Positions 44,594 through 54,043 of a stretch of 64,000 nt of DNA are shown piece by piece. This stretch comes from Denitrovibrio acetiphilus DSM 12809. GTDB taxonomy: Bacteria; Chrysiogenota; Deferribacteres; Deferribacterales; Geovibrionaceae. The stretch lies in assembly GCF_000025725.1 (NCBI RefSeq), contig NC_013943.1, positions 1-64,000 on the forward strand. Reading direction: 5' to 3'. The position numbers were made by a program, and so were the translations under genes. The notes beneath the pieces are model-generated. The model made no database searches. It saw only the letters and a program-made list of their open reading frames with translations, and was not told where the DNA came from. Positions within the stretch are counted from its first letter, which is position 1, and every line of letters begins with the position of its first letter.

Positions 44594-44623
44594 AAAACAA
44601 AAAAGCCCACCAGATGGTGGGCT
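44594..44623 (-). terminator. Terminator after tRNA-fMet
   Basis: AGCCCACC / GGTGGGCT stem with AT-rich loop; T-run on the minus strand. It lies about 10 bases past the tRNA 3' end. Confidence 0.92.
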
Positions 44624-44633
44624 GTTGTTGTTT

Positions 44634-44710
<77 letters not shown>

Positions 44711-44723
44711 TCAAGGGAATGGA

Positions 44724-44752
44724 AGATTAGCAACTTTTCATTATTCTGTCAA
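44724..44752 (-). promoter_or_regulatory. Promoter of tRNA-fMet
   Basis: Minus strand TTGACA (44752-44747), 17 bases, TAATCT (44729-44724), 14 bases before the tRNA 5' end. Confidence 0.8.
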
Positions 44753-44856
44753 CCGCTAAATCAAAAAAATATGACATATTTCTTTACACTTGAAATTAGA
44801 GACAAAAAGTAGCTTAATAGTACAAAATAGATTATTGATAATTGAGGTTAGCACTA

Positions 44857-46356
44857 ATGAAGATTTCATGTAGAAAAAAGACAGCACTTAATTCTAAAAA
44901 AGATGCGGTATTGATCCCTGTATATCGTAATATGCGCCCATTAAAGCCACTTACAGGCAAAAAGATAGAAGATGAGATAAATAATGTAATTTCTTCCGAC
45001 TATTTCTCTTATGAAGAGAAGGAGTTTACCGGTTTTTTTATGGAAATCGGTGGAAAACTGAGAAAAGTCTATCTTGTTACCGTACCGAAAGATCCCGCCG
45101 GATACAGATACTATACTGAGCTGGGCGGGGCATTTGCAAAACTGCTTAAGAGTGAGCGGATAACATCATTTTCTATCCTCTCCTTTGAGGATATCTATCT
45201 GGAAAAGAAAGACACTATGTTTACTAAGTCGTTTCTTGACGGTTTCTTTTTCGGACAGTACAGCTTTGACACATTCAAAAGCAAAGTCGAAAAGAGTTAT
45301 CAGTTTGAAGAGGCAGAGGTTATCACCGCTTTTACAAAGTTGAAGAGATTTGTTGATGAGAGCGCAGAGAAATGGAATGCAGTCTTTGACTCTATATATA
45401 TGGCAAAAGACCTTATCAACACTCCCCCTGCTGATATGACACCGGAGATTTTTGCTGAGAAGGCTCTCGAACTTGCAGGGGATAAGCTTAAAGTAAGCGT
45501 GGTTGACGATGTAGAAGTGCTTAAAAAAGACTATCCGCTGGTTTATGCTGTCGGTAAGGGGAGCACAAACCTTCCGAGATTTCTGAAACTGGAATATAAC
45601 GGTGCGCCCGCTACAACCCAGCATGTTGCACTGGTTGGGAAGGGAGTAACATTCGATTCCGGCGGCTCTAATCTGAAGCCTACGGGCTCTATTGAAGACA
45701 TGAAGACAGATATGTCCGGCGCTGCTACAGTTCTCGCTGTTACAAAGATTGCTGCTGATACTGACATGGCTATTAATATCAAAACATACATCCCGTTGGT
45801 GGAGAATATTATCGGCACCTGTGCATATAAACCGGGCGATATCCTTACAAGCAAGATGGGGAAAACCGTTGAAGTTCTGAATACCGACGCAGAAGGGCGC
45901 CTCATTCTGGCTGATGCTCTATATGAGTCTATACAGACAGACCCAGAGGTGATCATAGACGTTGCGACACTTACAGGTGCGTGTGTTGTGGCTCTGGGGT
46001 CACATTGTGCAGGGCTTTTCAGCAACAGGAAATTTCTCGCTAAGAATATATCTGATGTTTCCGGCGAAATCGGAGAAGATATATGGGAACTTCCTCTTCT
46101 GGAGGCATATCAGGAACGCATCAAAAGTGATGTGGCAGACCTGCGCAATATTGCAAAACCAGGTCGTGAGGCAGGTTCTACGATTGCCGGTCTCTTTCTT
46201 CAGGAGTTTGTGGACAACTGGCCGTGGATACACCTTGACATAGCAGGACCAGCATATCTGGATACTGAGCATCCTGTTTTCGGGAAGCACGCAACAGGAT
46301 TCGGAATCAGGCTGATAACAGAGTTTTTGCAGACTCACTACTCAGTAACAGAATAA
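44857..46356 (+). CDS. pepA: Leucyl aminopeptidase (M17)
   Basis: Cytosolic dizinc aminopeptidase, 499 aa. The C-terminal catalytic domain has VGKGVTFDSGG, KTDMSGAATVLA and the M17 signature NTDAEGRLILADAL. Metal-binding Lys, Asp and Glu residues all lie within these. The N-terminal domain is divergent. The start at 44857 follows TTGAGG; a TTG at 44842 is the alternative. Confidence 0.95.
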   Translation: MKISCRKKTALNSKKDAVLIPVYRNMRPLKPLTGKKIEDEINNVISSDYFSYEEKEFTGFFMEIGGKLRKVYLVTVPKDPAGYRYYTELGGAFAKLLKSERITSFSILSFEDIYLEKKDTMFTKSFLDGFFFGQYSFDTFKSKVEKSYQFEEAEVITAFTKLKRFVDESAEKWNAVFDSIYMAKDLINTPPADMTPEIFAEKALELAGDKLKVSVVDDVEVLKKDYPLVYAVGKGSTNLPRFLKLEYNGAPATTQHVALVGKGVTFDSGGSNLKPTGSIEDMKTDMSGAATVLAVTKIAADTDMAINIKTYIPLVENIIGTCAYKPGDILTSKMGKTVEVLNTDAEGRLILADALYESIQTDPEVIIDVATLTGACVVALGSHCAGLFSNRKFLAKNISDVSGEIGEDIWELPLLEAYQERIKSDVADLRNIAKPGREAGSTIAGLFLQEFVDNWPWIHLDIAGPAYLDTEHPVFGKHATGFGIRLITEFLQTHYSVTE

Positions 46357-46361
46357 ATAAT

Positions 46362-46387
46362 AAGGGGGCTTAGGTCCCCTTTTTTTA
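46362..46387 (+). terminator. Terminator of pepA
   Basis: AAGGGG (46362-46367) pairs with CCCCTT (46376-46381), then a T-tract. It ends just 4 bases before the next start codon. Confidence 0.85.
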
Positions 46388-46390
46388 GTT

Positions 46391-47983
46391 ATGAAGCAAA
46401 TACATATATTTATTATCTTTCTGGTTTTTGCATATCTATGTGCTGTTGGTGTGCGTTATCATCAGCATATAGAGCTTTCAGTATATTCAGAACCGATACT
46501 GACAACCCATGACGGTTATCGATGGCTTAGATATGCCGAAGATATAAGTTCCGGAGTTTATAAGTCAGGACTGGATGAATTGTCAGGTGTGCAGGTCAAA
46601 ACAGAGAAACCTCCGGTTGTCCCCCTGATAAGCAGGATCACGTCTTATATCAGTGAAACCTGTGATGTTTCCGGACAGACTGCGGGCAGTTTGATGGCTG
46701 TGCTTTTTTCGGGGCTTTTTATATTTCCTCTGGGCGTATTCTTTTATCTTGCGGGATTTCCTTCTGCGGGGGTGGGGGCTTCTCTGGTGGGGGCGCTTTC
46801 CTTTGCTTATCTTAGCAGGACGTCAGCTTATCAGTTAGATACCGACATGCTGAATCTGTTTTTCGTGTCTTGCGGGGCACTGTTTGTGTTTCTGGCTGGG
46901 CGAGGGCGGTCATATCTCTGGTCTGCAATGGCTGGGCTTTCCATGTATGTGTTCTGGCTATGGTATTTTCACAGCGGATTTTCTGTTGCTTACCTTCTCC
47001 TGCTTGCATATTCTTTGCGTTCAAAAAGTCTGAAAACCATTATGGTATCGCTATTGATCTATGTTGTCTGTGCTTCCCCATTTGTTGTTGCGGGAGGATT
47101 CAGGAATATATTTGAGTTTATAGGCTTTGGCTCCTCGACCATTCGCCCTGTTATGGCGGATGTTGCGGAACTTCAGGTGCTGCCGCTCATGGACACTTTT
47201 AAGAGTATTACGGCATATGGTGTGGCTGGCGTTGCAGGGCTTGCGTTATCACTCCTTGTCGGACGCCGTGCAGTCTTTCTTGCGTTGTTTTATCCGCTTG
47301 GTGTTTTAGCATTTATCAAAGGATTTAGGTTTGCGATGTACCTTGCCCCCCTATGTGGTGCAGGTCTGGGGATAGTTTTTGACTATAGGGTGAAAGGACA
47401 TTTACGTCCACTTGGGTGGGGCATTGTGACGGCTCTTTCCCTGCTGGTGTTTGTGCGTCCTTACATAGGAGAAATACCGCCGGTGGTTGTGAATCCTGTA
47501 ACTTACGACAGTATAAGGGAACTGAAAGGTTTAGAGGATGATGCCGTAATAGGGACTGTCTGGGACAACGGCTTTCTGGTGGAATATCTCACAGGGAAAG
47601 CAGTCTTTGCTGACGGGGCGTCACAGTTTCGTGAAGAGGCAAAGACATACGGCAGAGCGATGCTTCAGTCTGATCCTTTGAAAGCTGCTTCTATGCTGGC
47701 TGATGCTTCAGGAGGTCGTCCAGTGTATCTCCTTTTTACTCCTGATATGGACAGGAAGGTTGGCTCGCTGATAACCAGCGCAGGATATTCGATGGATGTT
47801 TTAGGAGATGACGTTTTTGTGGCTCCTATAGATAAGAATGAAGGCTATTCTGTTGTCCAAATATCGGAAACGCTGCTTTTTGAGATGCATGTTATAGGTG
47901 ATAATGATATCACATGTTTTGACAGGGTTCCCCTTTACAGTAAGGGTTCTGTGGTCTACAGGCTTTCGGATGAATGCAGATAG
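46391..47983 (+). CDS. pglB: STT3/PglB-type oligosaccharyltransferase
   Basis: 530 aa integral membrane protein with an N-terminal region of about 12 helices and a periplasmic C-terminal domain. Motifs line up with STT3/PglB: D41 in THDGYRWLRYAED (first acidic motif), D150-T-D152 in YQLDTDMLNL, PVMADVAELQ with E260 (the SVSE/TIxE position), R313 in KGFRFAMYLAP, and VWDNG (390-394) followed by ADG in place of WWDYG...DGG. That is the order in Campylobacter PglB, but the C-terminal domain is shorter (713 aa there). It would transfer lipid-linked glycan to Asn sequons in the periplasm. No glycan-synthesis genes are adjacent. I saw no strong ribosome site. Confidence 0.8.
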   Translation: MKQIHIFIIFLVFAYLCAVGVRYHQHIELSVYSEPILTTHDGYRWLRYAEDISSGVYKSGLDELSGVQVKTEKPPVVPLISRITSYISETCDVSGQTAGSLMAVLFSGLFIFPLGVFFYLAGFPSAGVGASLVGALSFAYLSRTSAYQLDTDMLNLFFVSCGALFVFLAGRGRSYLWSAMAGLSMYVFWLWYFHSGFSVAYLLLLAYSLRSKSLKTIMVSLLIYVVCASPFVVAGGFRNIFEFIGFGSSTIRPVMADVAELQVLPLMDTFKSITAYGVAGVAGLALSLLVGRRAVFLALFYPLGVLAFIKGFRFAMYLAPLCGAGLGIVFDYRVKGHLRPLGWGIVTALSLLVFVRPYIGEIPPVVVNPVTYDSIRELKGLEDDAVIGTVWDNGFLVEYLTGKAVFADGASQFREEAKTYGRAMLQSDPLKAASMLADASGGRPVYLLFTPDMDRKVGSLITSAGYSMDVLGDDVFVAPIDKNEGYSVVQISETLLFEMHVIGDNDITCFDRVPLYSKGSVVYRLSDECR

Positions 47984-48101
47984 TGTACTTATGCTTTAAG
48001 AATGTTTACATAGTGATTTTTATATATTGATTTTTCCTATCTTTATGTTATTGTTGAATATTCGTTTTGCTATCAGTATTTGTAATAACACGGAGAGTGC
48101 T

Positions 48102-48992
48102 ATGGATTTTAAACAGATCGAAGCTTTTGTATTTGTTGCAAAGTACAAATCCTTTTCAAGAGCCGCAGAGAAGCTTCTGCTTTCCCAGCCAACTATCTCT
48201 ACTCATATCAGTACACTTGAAGAACAGCTCGGAGTAAAGCTTTTCGACAGATTGTCGAAGGAAGTTGTTCTCACAGAAGCGGGGCAGGTCTTTTATCCAT
48301 ACGCAGTTGATATTCTTGATCTGAGAGAGCGTTCTCATGAAGCTGTGAAAGAGTTCCTTAACGAAGTCAGCGGACACCTCCATATAGGTTACAGCACTGT
48401 TGCGGCAGAGTTTATCCTTCCTGAAGTTATAAAAAAGTTTAAAGAAGATTACTATAAAACATTTTTTACTCTTGATAACGGTAATACTCAAAATGTCATT
48501 CAACGACTTTCTGACGGTATACTCGATCTTGCTATTGTTGCCAGGAAGATACCTAAGAAAGATTTGGAATACAAAGTGCTTACAAAAGACAAGATCGTTC
48601 TTATCGTGCATAAAAACCATAAATTTTTCACCCGTGACTCTGTGTTTATCGAAGAGATCCTCGGTGAAGAATTTATCACCCGTGAGGTCGGCTCGGGTAC
48701 GAGAGCTTCTGTCGAGCACGCCTTTAAAAACAAAGGTTATGATTTCGACAGCCTGAACGCAGTTGCTGTGCTAAGTTCAACTTTCTCTATACGCAACGCT
48801 GTTAAGCGTGAGCTCGGTATTGCTTTTATGTCTGAGATGGCGCTCGCTGAAGACGATCACGATACCAGCGTAAAGGCTATCCCGGTAACAGATCTGATGG
48901 TTGAGAAGGATGTCTATGTCGTTTACAGTAAAAACAGAACAAATAAAAAACTTCTCAAACATTTTATCGAAACAATTCTGAAGTTTAAGTGA
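48102..48992 (+). CDS. LysR regulator, probably selenium-linked
   Basis: 296 aa. N-terminal winged HTH (1-62: MDFKQIEAFVFVAKYKSFSR, AAEKLLLSQPTISTHISTLE) and a LysR substrate domain of the CysB/CysL type. Its stop overlaps the mnmH start (GTGA), so the two form an operon. LysR regulators linked to selenium metabolism are known beside selenium genes; that assignment is from context. The start follows GGAGAG; the frame is open to 48027. Confidence 0.85.
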   Translation: MDFKQIEAFVFVAKYKSFSRAAEKLLLSQPTISTHISTLEEQLGVKLFDRLSKEVVLTEAGQVFYPYAVDILDLRERSHEAVKEFLNEVSGHLHIGYSTVAAEFILPEVIKKFKEDYYKTFFTLDNGNTQNVIQRLSDGILDLAIVARKIPKKDLEYKVLTKDKIVLIVHKNHKFFTRDSVFIEEILGEEFITREVGSGTRASVEHAFKNKGYDFDSLNAVAVLSSTFSIRNAVKRELGIAFMSEMALAEDDHDTSVKAIPVTDLMVEKDVYVVYSKNRTNKKLLKHFIETILKFK

Positions 48993-50038
48993 TCCTGAAC
49001 GAAGAACTTGAGCTGAAATACATTCTTGAAAAGGGGTTGGATGAAGTTAATCTGATAGATGTCCGTTCCCCTTTAGAATATAGCGAAGATCACATACCGA
49101 CAGCGGTTAATATACCTCTGCTGGATGATGATGAGCGGAGACTTGTGGGAACCTGCTATAAGCAGAAAGGACCAAAGGATGCTCGCCTGTTAGGAGTTGA
49201 GCTTGTCAGTCCGAAGCTGCCGGAGTTTATCAGGCAGTTTCTGGAAGTTAAGCAGAATAATAAAATGACAATCGCCTACTGCTGGCGCGGCGGTCTCAGA
49301 AGCAACAGCTCTGCCGGGCTGGTGCGGATTGCCGGGATGCAGGTTTATGTTATCAAGGGCGGATGGAAAGAGTTCCGCAGACACGTTGCTGCATTTATGG
49401 AAAATTTTCCTCCAGAACTTCATTTTATAAATTTTTATGGTCCGACAGGTTGTGCAAAGACAGAAATACTCCGCAGACTGGACAGAAGCGGGCTCAATGT
49501 GCTTGATCTGGAAAAGGCAGCGGCGCATAAAGGCTCCAGCTTCGGCAGAGTCGATGAACCGGATTTTAAAAATGTTACTCAGAAAAACTTTGAATCAAAA
49601 ATATGGCATACTTTCTATAGAAAAGGGGGGAGGCTCTTTTTAGTAGAGGGTGAAAGCAAAAAGATAGGAAAAGTGAGTATCCCCAATGCTGTATTTGACC
49701 GGATGCAGTCCGGCGTGAGTGTTGTGGCGGATACAAGTCTTGATTTCAGGGTAGCCTTTACTGTAGAAAATTATAAACCAGACCGATATAAAGAGGAGAT
49801 ACGTGAGTCTCTCATACGGCTTAAAAGATTTATAGGCGCAGCAAAGGTGTCTGAACTGTCCGGTATGCTCGACAGAAATGATTATGAAACATTTACCAGA
49901 GATATGCTGATCAATTATTATGACCCCCTTTACCTGCGCTCGATACCGAAAAAACCGGACTATGTAATTAATTATGAAAGCATTGAAGAAGGCGCAGAAA
50001 AACTTAGCGGCATTTATGAAAACGTCGAGACTGATTAG
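48989..50038 (+). CDS. mnmH: tRNA 2-selenouridine synthase
   Basis: 349 aa. N-terminal rhodanese domain with active-site Cys C98 (AYCWRGGLRS), then a P-loop GPTGCAKT (151-158) in which the last Gly of GxxxxGK is Ala. MnmH (SelU/YbbB) exchanges sulphur for selenium at wobble uridine 34 using selenophosphate. Its presence implies a selD elsewhere. GTG start, overlapping the LysR stop. Its 3' end overlaps rlpA. Confidence 0.9.
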   Translation: MILNEELELKYILEKGLDEVNLIDVRSPLEYSEDHIPTAVNIPLLDDDERRLVGTCYKQKGPKDARLLGVELVSPKLPEFIRQFLEVKQNNKMTIAYCWRGGLRSNSSAGLVRIAGMQVYVIKGGWKEFRRHVAAFMENFPPELHFINFYGPTGCAKTEILRRLDRSGLNVLDLEKAAAHKGSSFGRVDEPDFKNVTQKNFESKIWHTFYRKGGRLFLVEGESKKIGKVSIPNAVFDRMQSGVSVVADTSLDFRVAFTVENYKPDRYKEEIRESLIRLKRFIGAAKVSELSGMLDRNDYETFTRDMLINYYDPLYLRSIPKKPDYVINYESIEEGAEKLSGIYENVETD

Positions 50039-50738
50039 TCTCTGTCTGTTCTTTCTTGCCGCCTGCACATCCACATCCCATTCAGAATACAGCCGAGGCA
50101 CATACGGGTATAAAGTACCCGAAGGCGCAGTAATGTCCGGAGCAGTGTTCGACAGACCTTATACTGTCCGCGGGATAACCTATTATCGTCTTAAATCTGT
50201 AAAGTCATTTAATCAGACAGGTCTTGCAAGCTGGTACGGCAGACAGGAGCATGGGAAACTGACAGCCAGTGGTGAACGATATAACATGTATGCGATGACT
50301 GCCGCTCATAAACAGCTCCCCCTCGGGAGCAAAGTCCTTGTGCGCTGCATGGAGACCAACAGAGAAGTTATTGTCACAATAAACGATAGAGGTCCTCATG
50401 TGCCGGGCAGGGTAATTGATTTATCATACACCGGCGCAGCTAAGCTTGGTATTGTGGACAAAGGGCTGACCAAAGTTACTCTGGAGCTTTTGAATGGAGA
50501 GGAGACAGAACCTGCCGACGGACATTTTTCTGTACAGTTGGCATCATTTTCTATGAAAGCAAACGCACGTGAGCTTGCTGACAGATTTCGCAACTCAAAA
50601 GTTGTTGCGGCATATGTGAACGGCAGGCAGTATTTCAGGGTTAAAGTCACAGGGTTTGCATCCCGCGGCGCCGCTGAAAATTATAAAAGCCGTGTGTCAG
50701 GTCAATATCCAGGAGCACTTGTCATAGCTGAAGATTAG
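50016..50738 (+). CDS. rlpA: RlpA-family lipoprotein with SPOR domain
   Basis: 240 aa. Lipoprotein signal with lipobox FFLAAC (Cys 17). The RlpA double-psi beta-barrel spans about 68-160 (GLASWYGR, GKLTASGE, NDRGPHVPGRVIDLS with the catalytic Asp). A SPOR domain at 165-240 binds denuded glycan at the division site. RlpA is a lytic transglycosylase in some bacteria. Start chosen at 50016, within the mnmH end; the frame is open to 49974. Confidence 0.92.
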   Translation: MKTSRLISLCLFFLAACTSTSHSEYSRGTYGYKVPEGAVMSGAVFDRPYTVRGITYYRLKSVKSFNQTGLASWYGRQEHGKLTASGERYNMYAMTAAHKQLPLGSKVLVRCMETNREVIVTINDRGPHVPGRVIDLSYTGAAKLGIVDKGLTKVTLELLNGEETEPADGHFSVQLASFSMKANARELADRFRNSKVVAAYVNGRQYFRVKVTGFASRGAAENYKSRVSGQYPGALVIAED

Positions 50739-50814
50739 TGCTGAAGTGTTCCCAGCTGCTGACTCTTGGCTTAAAAAGATGTAATGAAGTATTATTAATG
50801 GAGTTTATAAATCA

Positions 50815-51525
50815 ATGAGAAACGAACGAAAAAATGATTCACTGAGAAAAGTTGAGATAATTAAAGACTACATCAGCCACCCGGAAGGCTCTGTTTTAGT
50901 GGCATTTGGAGATACAAAAGTGATCTGTAACGCATCTGTTTCTGAAGGGGTGCCGCCGTTCCTGAGAGATTCCGGCACAGGCTGGGTTACGGCAGAATAC
51001 GCTATGCTCCCCAGAGCTACCCATACAAGAAATCAGCGTGAATCAAAGCGCGGCAAACAGGACGGCAGGTCACAGGAGATATCAAGACTGATAGGCAGAA
51101 GTCTGCGTGCAGCTGTGGATTTTGAAAAACTGGGCGAAAACACTGTTACCATAGACTGTGACGTAATTCAGGCTGACGGCGGTACAAGGACAGCGGCTAT
51201 AACAGGCGGTTTCTGCGCCCTTTACATGGCGTGTGAGTGGATGATTAAACAGGGAATGATAGCAGAGAACCCCGTGACCGGAATGGTTTCGGCGATCAGC
51301 GTCGGTATTGTTATGGGTGAGCCTATGCTTGACCTTGAGTATGCGGAAGACAGCATTGCTGATGTTGATATGAATCTTGTCGTTAAGGATAACGCCGAGA
51401 TAGTCGAGATTCAGGGGAGTGCAGAGAAAGTTGCGTTTGACAGGGATTTGCTCAATAAAATGCTGGATCTTGGCTTTAAGGGTATTAAGGAGCTTACCGA
51501 TATTCAGAAACAGGTAATAAAATGA
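50815..51525 (+). CDS. rph: Ribonuclease PH
   Basis: Phosphate-dependent 3'-5' exoribonuclease that trims tRNA 3' ends, 236 aa. Hallmarks: GTGWVTAEYAMLPRAT (about 59-74), RQDGRSQEISRLIGRSLR-like segment (basic phosphate site) and DCDVIQADGGTRTAAI. Followed by rdgB with an ATGA overlap, a very common pair. Confidence 0.96.
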   Translation: MRNERKNDSLRKVEIIKDYISHPEGSVLVAFGDTKVICNASVSEGVPPFLRDSGTGWVTAEYAMLPRATHTRNQRESKRGKQDGRSQEISRLIGRSLRAAVDFEKLGENTVTIDCDVIQADGGTRTAAITGGFCALYMACEWMIKQGMIAENPVTGMVSAISVGIVMGEPMLDLEYAEDSIADVDMNLVVKDNAEIVEIQGSAEKVAFDRDLLNKMLDLGFKGIKELTDIQKQVIK

Positions 51526-52112
51526 AACTCTTCGTTGCTACAAAAAATCAACATAAGCTCAGAGAGATAAAAGAGATACTGGACGGTATCGAAGTTTGCT
51601 CTGTTTATGATGTTGTGGATAACAGTATAGATGTCGAAGAAACAGGTGTTACGTTTGTGGAGAATGCTTCACTTAAGGCTAAAGCTCTCTCGAAGCTGGT
51701 TGACGGCTATGTGATAGCGGATGATTCAGGGATATCTGTAGATGCTCTGGACGGTGCTCCGGGAGTTTACTCTGCACGATTTGCAGGGGAAGGCGCTACA
51801 GACAGTATGAACAATGAAAAGCTAATGGAGATCATGAAACCTGTTCCAGCCGAGGAGTGCACGGCAAGCTATGTTTGTGTGATTGCTCTGGCAGAAAAGG
51901 GGCTGGTTGAACGGACATTCAGCGGTCTGTGCGAAGGCTTTGTTGCCAAAGAATATAAAGGGGAGAATGGATTTGGGTATGACCCGATGTTTGCGCTCCC
52001 TGACGGACGTCATATGGCGGAACTTAAAGAAGAAGAGAAGAATCGTATAAGTCATCGTCATATGGCTTTACAGGGGCTTGCAGAATACCTTAAGGCAAAA
52101 ACGGAAGAGTGA
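51522..52112 (+). CDS. rdgB: dITP/XTP pyrophosphatase
   Basis: House-cleaning nucleotidase of the HAM1/RdgB family, 196 aa: ATKNQHKLREIKEIL at the N-terminus, VIADDSGISVDALDGAPGVYSARFAG and the terminal SHRHMALQ. Removes deaminated purine triphosphates. Translationally coupled to rph. Confidence 0.96.
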   Translation: MKLFVATKNQHKLREIKEILDGIEVCSVYDVVDNSIDVEETGVTFVENASLKAKALSKLVDGYVIADDSGISVDALDGAPGVYSARFAGEGATDSMNNEKLMEIMKPVPAEECTASYVCVIALAEKGLVERTFSGLCEGFVAKEYKGENGFGYDPMFALPDGRHMAELKEEEKNRISHRHMALQGLAEYLKAKTEE

Positions 52113-52113
52113 A

Positions 52114-54042
52114 ATGACACTAAAGCGGTTTTGGATACTTACAGCATGCGTTTGTCTGGTGTTTTTCGCCGGAATCTCTGCTGTGCTGAATAGTGAGAAA
52201 ACCCTTGTCAGAGGATATAACGCTGATCTTGATGAAATACTGAAAGGTGACAGAAGCGGAAAATCGCTGACTATATATACTGCTGATAATATAAAGATCT
52301 ATGAGAAAATTTACCAGCAGACATCAGAACTGCCTAAAGAAGTGCCGGACGATCTTTTTTATATGGCTGAGTTTGCAGGGGAGAATCTTTTTACCTGTGA
52401 CAAGCCGGACTCGAAAGCCTCCAGGGCTATTCTTGATTTCTATAATATTTCTGAAACAGGGCTTAATAACTGTATAGTTCTGTTTACTGCGGAAAAAGCA
52501 ATCGCCCGTAAAGGTGATAAGGTAAGCAGGCTTAAGCTGTGGAGCACGGCTGCCAGACTCGTTGAAAAATATGGTGTACGCAAAATCATACTTGCTTACA
52601 TGGAGCACTCCTACATGCAGAATGATATATGGGGTGTGGAGGCTGCTGCCTACAGTTACTTTGGGAGCTCAGTCAGGTTTCTGACCATAGCCAAAAAGGC
52701 GTGGCTTATCTCTGTACTCACTCTGGGGCAGATGCCGGATGATGATACCCCCGCTTTTTACAAAAGAAAGGATATGCTCGCATACAGGCTTTACCTCAAA
52801 GGGCTAATTACTTATACGCAGTATAGTGATGCTGCGGAACAGCCCGTTTATAAACTGCATAAGGTCGTGAATACAATGCCTGACTACACTGCCCTTGTGC
52901 TTCAGGAGCTGAAGCGCAAAGGGGTAAAGACCGACCGACAGCTTGTTGTTCATACTAATATCAATCTTTCCACTTTGCGGGCAGCTCAGCATGCGATATC
53001 CAGTAAGCTTAAAAAGTATCCTGACGGTATCAATATCGCCATGGCAGTGGTGAACTATGAAACCGGCGGTGTTGAAGCGCTTGCGGCAAACAATAAATGG
53101 AAATATCATACAATGCAGATGCGCAGACAGATAGGGTCAACATTTAAACCTATAGTTTATCTGACAGCGATAAAAGAGGGTGCATCTCCGAATGAATTAA
53201 TAGTCGATAAGAAGTATCGCTATAACCTTGGAAATTACGTTTACGCTCCTGCAAATTTTGAAGACTATTATATGGGTAAAATCCCTATGAGACTGGGGCT
53301 TGTTCATTCACTCAATAACGCTACCATACACCTTGCAAAGCTTGCAGGATTGCGTAAGGTCAGCAGGATGGCTGTTGATCTCGGGATGGATGCCCGCATA
53401 AAGCCGTATCTTGCCATGCCCCTCGGCATATTTCCAATAACTCCGCTGAATCTTGCTAAAGTATATGCCGCATTTGGTACATATGGTATTAAGAAAGAGA
53501 TCGGGTTTATCAACCGTGTGGAAGACAGCAAAGGGGAGAGAGTTTATCTGCCGAAAGAGATGCCCCGGCGTGTCAGCCCTGAGAGGGAGACATACCAGGT
53601 TGTTTATATGATGAAAGATGTAGTGCGCAGGGGGACAGCGAGGCGGAGCGGTCTTATCCCAGGGACAGCGGCAAAGACCGGAACTACAGATGAGTACAGA
53701 GATGCATGGACAGTTGCTCTTTTCCCGCCGTATGCAGTGGTCTGCTGGGTTGGTTTTGACAGTCACCGCAGTATGGGAGAGAGAGGAACTGGAGGGGGCT
53801 ATGCTGCTCCTGTTATTGCAGAGTTCCAGAGATTACTAACAAAAAAGACTGAAAAAATAGATTTCAATGTTCCCAAAGGTATTGTATTTAAACGGGTAGA
53901 CAGGTATACAGGGGCGGTCACAGGGAAAGGGTGTGGTTCAAAACGAACCTATGCAGAAGCTTTTCTGGAAGAGCGTGTTCCCCCTGTCTGCGGCGGACGA
54001 AATATAGCCTTTGAGAATGTAAAAGAAAATACAGGGAGTTGA
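52114..54042 (+). CDS. Class A-like PBP with degenerate glycosyltransferase domain
   Basis: 642 aa: an N-terminal TM helix (4-24), a GT51-like domain (about 70-240) and a transpeptidase domain (about 270-600). The transpeptidase is intact: S342-TFK (SxxK), S399-L-N and K521TGT. In the GT51 domain motif 1, normally EDRxFxxHxG, reads AEFAGENLFTC and lacks the catalytic Glu; the GGSTITQQ motif is absent. Motif 4 survives (IWGVEAAAYSYFG, 172-184). It therefore probably acts only as a transpeptidase. Start set at 52114, overlapping no gene; the frame is open to 52078. aroK follows by 1 bp. Confidence 0.85.
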   Translation: MTLKRFWILTACVCLVFFAGISAVLNSEKTLVRGYNADLDEILKGDRSGKSLTIYTADNIKIYEKIYQQTSELPKEVPDDLFYMAEFAGENLFTCDKPDSKASRAILDFYNISETGLNNCIVLFTAEKAIARKGDKVSRLKLWSTAARLVEKYGVRKIILAYMEHSYMQNDIWGVEAAAYSYFGSSVRFLTIAKKAWLISVLTLGQMPDDDTPAFYKRKDMLAYRLYLKGLITYTQYSDAAEQPVYKLHKVVNTMPDYTALVLQELKRKGVKTDRQLVVHTNINLSTLRAAQHAISSKLKKYPDGINIAMAVVNYETGGVEALAANNKWKYHTMQMRRQIGSTFKPIVYLTAIKEGASPNELIVDKKYRYNLGNYVYAPANFEDYYMGKIPMRLGLVHSLNNATIHLAKLAGLRKVSRMAVDLGMDARIKPYLAMPLGIFPITPLNLAKVYAAFGTYGIKKEIGFINRVEDSKGERVYLPKEMPRRVSPERETYQVVYMMKDVVRRGTARRSGLIPGTAAKTGTTDEYRDAWTVALFPPYAVVCWVGFDSHRSMGERGTGGGYAAPVIAEFQRLLTKKTEKIDFNVPKGIVFKRVDRYTGAVTGKGCGSKRTYAEAFLEERVPPVCGGRNIAFENVKENTGS

Positions 54043-54043
54043 G

